A stretch of DNA of 64,000 bases from Lutjanus erythropterus (Eukaryota; Chordata; Actinopteri; Lutjaniformes; Lutjanidae). Positions 36,432 through 48,600 of the stretch are shown in pieces. Below the pieces are notes generated by a model. That model had not been told where the DNA came from. It ran no database searches and worked only from the letters and a program-made list of their open reading frames with translations. The stretch covers positions 4,729,848-4,793,847 of the forward strand of contig CM034603.1 in NCBI GenBank assembly GCA_020091685.1. The letters run 5' to 3'. Position 1 is the stretch's first letter; every line of letters begins with the position of its first letter. A program made the translations under genes and the position numbers.

Positions 36432-37194
36432 AGGGTGTGTGTTTACTGACTAATAAAAAATACTATTTCTAGTTTGTCCAATTTGATAGAAAGCCTGGTT
36501 TGTTAGTTCTTAGGGGTATGACTGTGTTTTAGTGTCCAAAAAAAAAATAATATTTCTATCAAATGGGATAGAAAATATGGCTTGTTACATCTTATTGGGG
36601 TGACGTGTTTGTTTACTGTCTAATTCCATCTAATATTATTTCAGTTTTTGTTTACTTTGATAGAGTATGGCTTCTTAGGTCTTAGGTCTGACTGTGTTTT
36701 TTTTACTGTTTACTTATTATTATTATAAACATTATTTCCAGTTTTTATCTAGCTTGATATAAAGTACAGTTTGTTATGTCTTATTAGTGTTCTGTAAAAT
36801 AAAGTGTGACCGACATTAATGGGTACTTACATATGTAACTCTGGTGGTATTGAGGATTTTTACTCCAAAAACAAGGTCTGCAGAGAAGAAACTGATTTAG
36901 ATGTAACAAGCAATGACAATACAGACGAGGACAGAGAGACAAAAATTCTTGGTATGATTTTTGTTGAGGAAGGTTACATGTTGTTAATGTTGGCTCACTG
37001 GAGAGACTGTGTTACACCAAATGTTACTGGAGGTTAATTAGCAGCCAATCATTGATAACACCTGTTTTTACCCTTCTATGTGATATCAGTATGCCTATAA
37101 AAGATTTATTTATTCTCAGAAAATGTGAGGAATATTGATCATTTACCAAATGGCAAACGTTGCATTATTTTAGTTCATTACTAATAATAATTCG

Positions 37195-37368
37195 CACACT
37201 CTTTGAGCTATCCTCCTAAGCACAGGGTGGCGGTATTGCGCCTGCGTTTACTGTTGTTTGCCAATAGCCATTAAAACACAAGAAGAAGAAGAACGCCCAT
37301 TTTGCTCACACTGTCAGGCATTGAAGTGTGCTGAAATATCAACAGACAGAAGAGGACAAAGAGCTGCA
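37195..37368 (+). promoter_or_regulatory. ptbp2: ptbp2 proximal promoter and 5'UTR, overlapping a repeat
   Basis: The 170 bp upstream of the ATG hold a CCAAT word (37260-37264), no TATA box, an AAGAAGAAGAAGAA tract and a purine-rich leader. The stretch GGTGGCGGTATTGCGCC... GCCAATAGCCATTAAAACAC resembles a common fish repeat that ends in AAGAAG units, so the promoter may have been built on a repeat. The TSS is unknown. Confidence 0.4.
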
Positions 37369-40012
37369 ATGGACGGGTAAATTACTTTATTTTACAGCTA
37401 ATACTTCTGGATGTATTTTCCGCAGTTGTGCATGAGACATGTACAGAATGAGCCGCTCCCTGTGCTCAGTAGAAGATATGCTAACTATTAGCTCAGCTAC
37501 GAAGCTTGATACGGTACTGTATAATGCGAAGAACATGACGTTAGCTAGCTAACAACACTACATACCAGCCTTCAAGTCCCAATTGTAATACTTTAGTTAA
37601 TGTTGTCTTACTTAGAAGGAAACGTACATTTATACTAGAACATTACTGAAAAGCATGTTTTACGTATCATATGGGTTTAATATATTCGGTTAAGTATTAA
37701 CACTTAGCTGGCAGAAGGTTCAGATATGAGCTTCTCGTGCGTAAAATGAATGTTAACGTTAGCAAGATTAATGCAGCTACTGAAAGGAGTGAAACGTCTG
37801 CGTTGAATGTATGAATGATAAATGGCGATAATAATTATGGGTTACCAATAGTGTGACAAGCTGTTCGCACTTTGAGTTATTAATGAACCCTGTCAGAGCC
37901 AGTATGGCACGCGCACCTGTCAGTTAAGGGTCCTTTGTCTGAGGCTTGTGTATACTTGCACGCGACCTCTGCCGGCTTATTGTATACAACGTCAGCTACT
38001 CCATTATGACAGCAGGTGACTTCATTAATGTTTCATATTTATAGATATATTAATAGAGCTACCATATGTGCAGTCGCCACTAAGAGAGATAACAACATGG
38101 GACGTTACCAAATAAAAGAATGTCAGGAAAAACTCTGAAAAAATCCTTTTTCTGTTTGTCAGACAAAACTATTTTCACTGCAGCTATATTGAAAATGACT
38201 AGTAAACACAGGTGTCACCGATGGTACTAATTAAGGTCCAGTTACATTTGGTTTAGCGGGGCCTCTCCAGTGAACCAACATGCAATACAAACTTGACAGT
38301 AGCAGCACCCTGACTCTGTTTGGCCTGAATGGAACTGAAACTTCGTTAGTATCATTGGAAACACCCGTGTTTACATGTCAGAATGACGAAAAGGGTCTAT
38401 CGAATAGCTTAATGCTTACATTTACATGGCAAACTTTCAGATTTCTAGAGTTACCTGTACTGTTATTTATGCTGCTTTCATTTGTCCCTCGGATGGTCAG
38501 ATTTCTAGAGTTGGGTGCTGCTTCAGTGTATTCCCTTAAACCAGTGTTTCCCAATCCTGGTCCTCAGGGCCCACTGTCCTGCATGTTTTAGATGTTTCTC
38601 TGCTCCAACACACCTGAATCACATGATCAGCTCGTCATCAAGCCTCTGCAGAAGCCTGATAACAACCTGATCATTTGAATCAGGTGTGTTGGAGCAGAGA
38701 AACATCTAAAACATGCAGGACAGTGGGCCCTGAGGACCAGGATTGGGAAACACTGCCTTAAACCATTAAAATATTGCTCTATCTGACTTGCTGTCAGGGT
38801 TAATGCAAATGGATAACTTTTTAGACTAACCAAGGTCACTCTATGTGAACACCAACTAATAGTTACAACTTAATACAAATGATGTGAGCAAAAAAAAATG
38901 TATATGCAATTCATTAAATAATGAAAAGTTTACTTTTGTCCGCCATATGACTGCATATGTGATGTCAATAGAGAACAACATAGCAAGTTGTGTACCAAGC
39001 TTTTTGCTGACTTGTTTAGTTGTTGTTCTGACTTTAGGCGCTGTTCATATGAATTTTCCGAAGTCTGGAAATAATTTTTCCAGTTATTATGAAACCACAT
39101 GAATGCAAGAATAGTTCTCCATTTTGATTTTGGGACTGTGTAAAGCAGTTATACTCCATAATGCTATTGGTTGTCTTTGACGCTCTTTGGATGAAGTACT
39201 GAAAAGTTATTAGTTGGGGGAAACAACATAGGAGCATGCTGCCAGTGTGCTGAATTGTGGAACTATTGAACCATAAAACTGTTAGATGGCTGTATGTTTG
39301 TGCTTATCTGTAAATAAAGAACCAAAAGTCTATTCTAAAAAGTGTTTATTTATATTTAGCCCTGTGTTGCATTACTTTTCTTCACCGTGTCACTGAGTTA
39401 TGTATGTTGCACACATTTTCATTTACTCTAAACAACACCAGTCTCCTTTCCTTTTTAATTGAGTCATTTCATTTCCTTTAGAACTTGGAATAATAATATT
39501 TTCTCTGTTTTTTTCCATTTCCCTGCATTGTCTCCATTGGCAGTGATGTTGCGGTTGGTGTGAAGGCAAGCAAACTTTTTTACTATTTTCACCTACATAC
39601 ACTCACATTTTCTATGTCTGTGATATCGTGAAATTTAAATAAACTAGATATGAACAGATTTAATACCTTATTTGTGTTGGCTGTGAAAATCTGTGTTAAA
39701 CTTTGTAGGATGGTAATAAATAGCAGTGAGGTAGTTTAATTCATCCTGAGCTAACAGTGAAGTCGTCAAAGTTCTTTGTTACTTTATCTTTTGTATGATG
39801 CTAAATTTGAGTCTGACAGAGATTATACAATATAATTTTTTGAAATATCTTCAGTTAGTATTTCATCACTCTTCTTATAATAGTAGAGTTTTTAAAATTT
39901 GTCAGAAGTTGTAATGTAAATGAAAGTTTAATTTCCTTCCCTTTTTTCTTGTTTTTCCAGAGAGGCTCAGATGAGCTCAACATGTACAGTAGCAGCCCCA
40001 ACTCAATGACCG
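37369..40012 (+). CDS. ptbp2: ptbp2 exons 1-3: N-terminal nuclear-signal region
   Basis: Exon 1 37369-37376 encodes MDG. Exon 2 39544-39565 is a 22-nt microexon (DVAVGVK) whose donor is GC (AAG then GCAAGC). Exon 3 39961-40012 encodes [17 protein letters not shown]. Phases are 2, 0, 1. Human PTBP2 has IVTEVAVGVKRGSDELL here, so the exon order is kept but exon 2 is three codons shorter. KRGSDE belongs to the bipartite nuclear localisation region known in PTBP1. Confidence 0.85.
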
Positions 40013-42611
40013 GTACGTTAATTATCTTAACTAAGATTGGATCTGCAAACATAACCCACCATCATTCAAAGGTGAATTGTTTTAGTGCATGGGGAAGTGG
40101 ACAGGAAGTGAAAGCCACATTGTGGGTCCAGAAATGACAGAGCTGGGAGGGAATGATATGACTGTATGGATGATCAGAAACCTGGGAGATTCTAGAATCA
40201 TGTATTGAAGACATAATTAACTGGGTTACTGTATGTTAGATGTAAACATCACATCCTGAATAGGATTAAAATCAGCACTAGGCCTATAACTAGAATGTGA
40301 CTGTATTAGTGCCTATATACATATGCCATGACACAGATCAGAAGCTGAATAAGGTCAGGTGGCTATGAAAAGATTACGCCCAGGAATGACAGTTTAACTC
40401 TGGCTGAGGGACAGACTAGTATGGTTAAAAAGGCAATAAGGTTTTTGGTAGAAACAAAATAATGTATTGTTTGACATACATTTGCACATTGGATGTTGAA
40501 ATACATTTAAAATTAAATGTTAAAATACAGGCTGTGAGTGAAGTTGTTTAATCATTAAATTGCATTTAAATGCTCTTTAAGTCTTACTTATGAATCAGTG
40601 ACTCAGTAAATAAATTGTACTCAGGATCTACATGGTGAGATATGTAAGAGTTCTTTTCTAGATTAACTGATTAATCAGTTGGTCTACAAAATGTAATTGA
40701 ATAGCCTGTTTTGTCTTACACTCAAATACCCAAAGACAAAAATACAAAGACCAAAGACATTTGAATAGCTAGAACTAGGGAATGTTTTGCATTTTTGCTT
40801 GAAATATGAGGTAACCCATTGTTTCAAAGTGCAGCCAGGGGGCAATGGTGGCTCTCAGACATATTTTTGTAGCCAGCTGAATGTGACATAAAATACATAC
40901 ATTATAATTTAATTATCTGTCAGTTTCAATACTTTCAGTAACCTACATTTAAGCCATTGCTGCTGCTGAATTTACTTAAAGAATTTAGTGTTGAATGTCA
41001 TTATAAGACTAATCACGAATCCTACAAGTTCATGGATGGATCAATCATATGCTGGTTCCCTAAATTGGTATTCACGCATCAAAACTTTGAGATCCTTTGA
41101 CTTGAACAACAAAGTGAGTTTTAAATAGTTGCAGTTTTTTCCTGTTGAAACAATGAATAATCCTCCAAAAGGCCTTTTACACAGCAGCCATTTTAACTTG
41201 TCATAATTGAAGATGCAAAGATGTTATTAACAAAACAATGTCAAGCAGCTAAATGGAGCTTCATTCGTTTAGGATTTACACTTTTCTTTTACTTTACTTT
41301 CTTTGGTTTATTCTGCTTGAAAACTGCTCTTTCCTTCAGCTTTAATCTCACGCTGTGGCATGTGCCATTTATTTATTTTCATTATTTGTTTTTGTGCATG
41401 TCCACAGCTGACGGCAGTGACAGTAAAAACAGCGTCTGGATGAATCCCCTCCTCAGAGTTCTCCACATCAGGAAACTTCCCAATGAAGTATCAGAGACTG
41501 AAGTCATTGCTCTGGGGCTGCCTTTGGAAAGGTCACTAATATACTGATGCTGAAGGGGAAAAATAGGTAAATTTGAAGATGAAACAAGAACAGTCTTGTA
41601 ATCACATTTAAGTTCGACTGAATAATATTCTCATTTTCTAAACAAGTAAGGACAGTGACACATTGTCCAGGAGGTAATTTGTCATTCGGCTGATACCTGT
41701 GTTGCTGTTTGCTTCTAGGCATTTCTTGAGTTGGGTACAGAGGAAGCAGCCATTACTATGGTGAACTACTACACAGCGGTCACACCACAGGTCTGAAGAG
41801 CATAAGTGTCCTCATCTTACATATTTTACATAATTTCAGTTCTTGTTGTGAGGGTACTGACTGAATTGTGTTTTTATTTAGGTCAGAAACACTCCTGTCT
41901 TCATCCAGTACTCCAACCATAAGGAACTGAAAACAGACTCAGCTCTGAACCAGGTATATACATACAAATATTTGTACACCAAGCACTATTCTTCAGTCAA
42001 ACCAGGGTTTGACTGATGTAATATGATACTTTCCCACTCTTAATGAACTTATTTCTTTTGTCTGTCCACCCAGAGGCTCAGGCAGTTTTGCAGGCGTGTC
42101 AGCAGTTCAGGATGGATCTCCATCCTCTGACCGGGAGTTTTGGACCTAGCTCCACCCCCAGCCCTGTCCTGCGAATTATCATTGACAACATGTTTTATCC
42201 TGTGACGTTGGATGTTTTACAACAGGTAAAACCTGAACACCTTGTTTAGAGCCACCATTGATTACCAGGCACACAGTCCCATTGTCAGGTTTGTAATTTA
42301 AGAGAAATCAGCATTACATCGATTATCGCTGCCATCCTCCCTTTTGCTTAATCAAGGCCTTTCTGCTACATGTGTGCATAATTTTAAACTACGATGTTGA
42401 GAGCAAAGTTTGGTTATTGGACTCAAGCTTGGACATGTGTCTTCTTTATGAATTCTGTGATTATTCCAGATCTTCAGTAAGTTTGGGACGGTGATGAAGA
42501 TAATAACCTTTACCAAGAACAACCAGTTCAGCTCTTCTGCAGTTCAACCCTTCAATCAATGCACATAATAAACTGAAATCAATGTTAAAGTTAAATCAAC
42601 CAATGGTAGAC

Positions 42612-42685
<74 letters not shown>

Positions 42686-45600
42686 ATATATATACATACG
42701 TATATACGTATATATATATAATTTATAAAGGCATTCATGAAAAGCAGCAAAGTGAATGGTTAATGTATGACGCATTTAAAAATTAAAATTTTTTTAATGT
42801 ATTCTACTATGCAGTAACAGGTCTTGTTGTACTCCATGTCCAGCACTGGTAATGCAATAACTTCCTGTCCTTTCCTGTTTACATTTTAGGTTTAATGTTA
42901 GTGAATTAACAGTGGTCTCCTTTCTCATTCTGCCTGTTAGTCTCATAGTCTATTCAAATTAGGCAGTTAATGTCTCACCTCTTAGCCCTTTTAAAATTCT
43001 AGGCATTAGAGGTAAACAAATATATTGGCTTGGTCAATTCAGTCAATACGACTGTCCTATCAGATGATGTATGGTTGTCAGATTTTTTTTTTTAAGTATA
43101 GTGTTAGTATCAGTATTGGCCTCAAAAAGCTAGTATCAGCTGGGTTATACTTGGCATCACATCAGCACTGGATTTTTATGGCTGATACTGATATTAAGGA
43201 GTAAGAAAATTCTGATATTGATATATCAGCCAATATTCTTCTTTTTTTTTTTTACATATATAAAATCCAAAATGACATCAGGGCACTGAAATGGTTTATT
43301 TTCACTGATACATTCAAAAATTATAAATAACTATAAAAAACACCTCAAATAGAACAGCTTGAATTGATAAAAAATTATCAAATATAAATAAAATGCAGGC
43401 TATAGAACAGAAAAAATGTGTAAAATAATAATAATAAATAAATATATGTATATATCAGACAACATATATGCAAATACTGATATGGAGTGATAAAGCTGTT
43501 CTTGGCCAATATCAGGATGATATTATCTGTCTGGCTGCATTATCAGAGCTCAACAAGAGGGACTGCCCACTTGCATGTAACAAGTAAAATGCCAACTATT
43601 TTGATAACTGATTAATTGTTAATGTAATTTTTGTGCAGAATGGCAGAAAATGCTGTTTCAGCCTTTCAAATATGGATATTTCAAGTTTTTCTTCTTTTCT
43701 TACTATATTAAACTGAATATTTTTTGCTCTTAGACTGATAAAACGGGTCGTTTTAAGACATCCTCTTGGACTTTGAAAAACTGTATTGGACATTTTTCAC
43801 AATTTTCTGACATTTTCTAGATGTCGCAGCCCTAAATTAAACATGATGGTTAACTTTAGTCTTTGCTGGTATTTGATAACTTCTGATTAATAAAACAATA
43901 GGGGCAAGTAAAAATTGACTTTTGACTAGTAGATTTCTGACCCACTTGCCTGACTGGGAAGTGGGAAAAAACAAAAAAAACATTAACATTGAATCCTGAT
44001 TATGATTCTCCTCTTTCACTTGTTCTCCTCTAGTCTTTGGATGGACAGAACATCTATAACTCATGCTGTACTCTGCGGATAGACTTCAGTAAACTGGTCA
44101 ACCTCAACGTCAAATACAACAATGACAAGAGTCGAGATTACACCAGACCAGACCTTCCCACTGGAGATGGAGAGTCAGCTAACAAGGATCATTCTTTATT
44201 GGGTAAAAACACCTCTCTCTTCACCTGTTTCCACAACATGCATTCATATGTCCTTGTGGGGAAATCCATAGTAGTTTGCTGTCACACCTGTGGCCCCATT
44301 CATGTACTGAATTGAAGACCCACCTCAAGGTGATTCTTTTGCAGTCTGTGAGGTGAAAACATCATTTTGGCTGTCAGAGACAGTAAACTAGAGCTGGGAG
44401 CACCAGAGCAGCCAACAGACACAAGATGTGCTGCTCCCTGTTTCCACGGATTAAAGGACATTTACTATCATTATGTAGCATGCCAAAAAACATGTTTTAG
44501 TTCCTTTATAATACACTCAAAATACAGCATATACAGGTAATTAAATTCAGAATGGAATAGGGTGAAAAAAAACAAAATGAAGACATATATACATATACAT
44601 GTATACACCCAGGAAATAGTTCTGTAGTGCATTATTTTGAATTTGCATCACTTTGAATATAAACAGCAGCAACAAGATGGTGATCATAATATGGTTGACA
44701 TTTTCACATAAAAAGTTCATAATCTGGGAAACATTGTCCATCAACTTTCACTGAGTTTGAGTCCTCCTTCCTCGTCCTACTAGACTCTCTCATGTTATGT
44801 ACTATCAGCTCGAAGCGCCCGTCAGATGTGACAGCCTGATTCAGGATGTTGTAGAGCAGGGCTCTCTGTGTGTACACAGCAGTTTTTTGTGTCCTGTTGA
44901 GCCAGCCCGAGTCCCATTTCATCTGTTTCATTTTCTTGGCTGCACATTATCCGGGAGCAGCCTTACGCCCCAGCTTTAGGATAACTGTTATTAACGCTGT
45001 TGCATTTGTTGATGGTCTCAGGGTCCGCTGCTCTTTAATCCAAACCTCACATCTTCATTTTCCAGTGACTACAAGTGTATTTCTGTCATTGGTTTCATTA
45101 CAATAGCCAAAAAAGGAGAAAAGTAGCAAAGTTTGAAGGAGCTACTGTACCATACAGCTGCTATCCATGCTGTTCCACCCCCCTTCTCTACTTCCATCAC
45201 AGTTAGTTTTGTGGTTTGGTCATTTTTAGACAAGACTTGATGTGTAAAGTTCACAGCCTGCCAAGATGCTTTTGTTCCTTGTGATCAAGGATACAACAAA
45301 ATGCTTTTGTTCCTTGTGATCAAGGATACAACAAAAAAAATGATTTGACTGACACAGTGAGAGTCAAGGTCTTCTCGGCTGATGACTTAAATCATCAACT
45401 TTTAAGGGGCTGCCCTAGAACCAATACACACAACGCAGCAGCAGCTGGCTGAGTAAGGCATCCGTTAGTGTTTATGATGACAGACCGCTTATTCTCAAGC
45501 TGGATAGTTGTGTGTGAGTGGCACTTTTATCTCTCCCATCTTGTCCACTGCTGTTGTCTCAAGTGTTGTGTCTGTCTCAGGGGAAGCAGCACTCCTGAGC

Positions 45601-48600
45601 CACAGACCAACTGGAGCAGGTTTTCAGTGCAGTGCATGTTAGCCATCTGATATTGTATGAGAGCATCTGTCACAGTGTTTTACTTAGTATTATGAAAGTG
45701 AAAACACATATGTTTGAGGTGTTTTTAGAATATCACTGGATTACTGTATGCATTAGGGGTGGGAAACTCTTGGCACCTCATGATTAGATTCTGATTCAGA
45801 GGGTTATAATGACATGATAATGACATGAAAATGATTATTAATACATCTTGGTGTACTTCAATACATTTTGATGCATCAAAATAAGTTTTTAATACGGGGG
45901 TAGTGGTTGTATCCATCTGCAGATATTCACACTCAACCATCTTCACCAAAACTCAAGCAGTAGTCTAGTGTGGAAGTAAACATGATGCACATGTTATATT
46001 TAGAGGTAGGAATCTTTTTGATGTAATTAAGAGTCTATTCTTGATTGAATTAATAGAAAAGAAAACAATTTTCAGTCTCTGCTCCAGCTCCCCTGAAACA
46101 TAACTGTCAATTAGTTGATCTGCAGCCTTTTATTTTTAAAAAATTTGAAAGCGTCCTACAGTCAGTACAGCCTGAATGAGATGCTGTGTTTTTGTTGTTA
46201 TTAACATTACATCTCCAGCAGTGGAGAGCAGCCTCTCTGCAGCACTGTGACCTACAGCTGATAGATACACTGCTCTGCTCAACATTAGTCTCTGAGTGAT
46301 GGTGTAGAAAGTAGTCTTAATTCACTTTACGTTCATTTTGCAATTGCAACTATTTAGGAACTAAATCAAAACATGATTCTAAACACTGCTTTTAGAGATG
46401 CTAAGTTACATCTCTCCTGAGATAACTCTAACTCTAGCATGTGTGCGCTATGGACAGTTCAGGTGCTACATTGCCCTCACAGCTGAGTTCTGCCTTTTTT
46501 GCTTCGTCAACACCATATTGCTGATTAACATTTAGAAAATCAATTTTTGACATTTATAAATCAATGCAGAATCTTCACGATGCATGTAAGAATCCGTTCT
46601 TTCTCCCCTCCCCTATGCTGCATCGGTAGATTATGCTCAAGGTGTGCTGGTATATCAATATAGTTTACATATACTTTGCTCATATTTTTGGGGGATTGTA
46701 CAGTTTTAAGATGTTAGACGTTGTTTTGTTTCTTAACAAATAACTTATGAAACTCGTCCTTTCTGTGCCATTTTCCAGATTCAGAACATTTATGCTTGAA
46801 ATATAGGTTCACCATTTTTAAAGTCTTATCGTAAAAAAATATTAAAGTGTCCATATTTACGCTACACTTAACCCTTTGGGCTATCTCTTGCCATTCATCC
46901 TGTTCATAGTCATGATGAAGAGATGAGCTTCTAATATGCTTCCAATATAAGTGATATGGGGCAAAATAAACTGTCCATTTTCTGTGCAAAAATGTATTCC
47001 AAAGTTTATCTGAAGGTTATATGAGGCTTTAGAGAGGAAATTTCATACTGAGAAGGCTGTAAGTTTGGAAGATAACAGCTTGAATAATGCTAACTCAGAC
47101 TGGATTTTTCCACCATCACTTACATTGAAATTGCTTTGGTAGAGAATCTCTTGAGGACCAGTATGAACAGGAAGAATTACAGCAAGCAAAACTTGTTTCA
47201 TTGTTCATATGGGCACCTGACTTTTGTTTTAAAACAGATTTAGCAATATTGTGAACCTCATCATTTTAGGCTGAATTGGGTTTTAAAAAGGTTTATTCTT
47301 TCACCCGTCTCTGTCCGTAACTTGGTTTTCAATTTTAATGCCAGGTGGCAGTATAACTTAACCACAGCCCTCTGAAAAGTATAAATGCCCTGTCATTATA
47401 TACATGAAGTAGGACAGACTTTTACTAATTAAACCCTGTCCTGTGTCATGGTGTTTTGAGACTTTATGGCCAGGTAACAAGTTGTAAATCGAGGCTCTAT
47501 GTGTATGGTTAGTGAATGAAAAACACTCATTCAGCATAAAACAAATGATAAGATTTTCTAGATTTATGACTTGAGGCTTGAGAGATTTACTTCTCTTGTC
47601 ATTCCTATTTTATTGGGATTTAATCTCTCCTCCACTGGATCAACTAGCAGGAATTTAGCATCAGGTTATTAGCATGCATTTCATTGAACTGCCTACCTCC
47701 AATAATAATAGCATAGTGGTTGTTACATAGTAGAAGGGTGACACAAACTAGAGTAGTTAATAGCTGTTTGTTGAGGCAAAGGGAATAAGTTCTTTGTACT
47801 ATAGATTGTGGAGTTACTCCTCTATTTATTCATCATTTCATTTATATCTTCAATTTCTTCCAGCCCCCAACATCTTTGTTACTGTTTTTTCATCCAGGTG
47901 AAAGTACGGATCTGTTATAGGAGGATAAAGTTTATTTGATAAACAAATATATTTAATTTCTTTATTTCTAGGACCACCCTGACAGTATAGCATACAATTT
48001 GTGCCACTTTTACACAACAGCAGTTTTGCGCAGGTTCCCAGTGCACTGCAGCAGTAACACATGGACAAAACTACCACCCAGAATCTTGCTATGAAGTGAT
48101 GCTGATCTAATCTATAATGAGTTTTATATTAACTTCTCATTTGCACAAAGAAATTGCATTGGTTCACTGGAGGAGAAACAAGTAGTGTACATTTGCCAGT
48201 TTGAAATTGTAGATGAGACATGAGCTGTTCCAGCTCTTCCCCAAGGAATTAGTTTCTTTCCTGTAGTGATGTGCATCAGCTCAGGCTGATATGTTCTGAT
48301 GTCGTGAGGCTGCTGGTGTTCATTAGTTTGGCTGCAATAATGGTTCAAGATTATCAAACACTTTTCAATTTAATGAATATTTAATAAACCTCAAGCACTG
48401 TATTAGGACTAAGTCTATGCTGTAATTCAGCAAAGGCAAAACTAAATGTACAATCAATCTTTAATTGTTAATTAATTTGTAATTAATCTTGACATTGGTG
48501 TAATTATAACAAACAAAGGAGCATCTCTCCTGCATTTTTTATTGTGTGACATTGGGTTGGACACAGCAGAAAATGGCTTCTTTAATACAGTGGATACAGT

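Larger units (their letters stand above)
35519..36811. mobile_element. Composite transposon-like element carrying SUN and ptbp2 fragments
   Basis: The ends are long imperfect inverted repeats. The left end, from GGTCACACATTATTTTATAG, matches the reverse complement of the right end over about 90 bp (shared ACACTAATAAGACATAACAA core). The flanking octamers GGCATGAA and GACATTAA agree at six of eight positions, a possible decayed hAT target duplication. Subterminal units of 85-125 bp (TTTCTAT..GATTTGATA..GGCTTGTTA) repeat several times. The middle is an inverted copy of SUN exon 2 split by a copy of ptbp2 intron 2. There is no transposase ORF, so it would need a transposase supplied in trans. 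The class is an inference from ends and flank length. Confidence 0.6.

Noticed and set aside
36819-37037. 72-codon plus-strand ORF before ptbp2
   Set aside because: No family resemblance, no splice or promoter context, and it begins just outside the transposon-like element.
42556-42750. Minus-strand Ile/Tyr-rich ORF
   Set aside because: A reading of the TA microsatellite.
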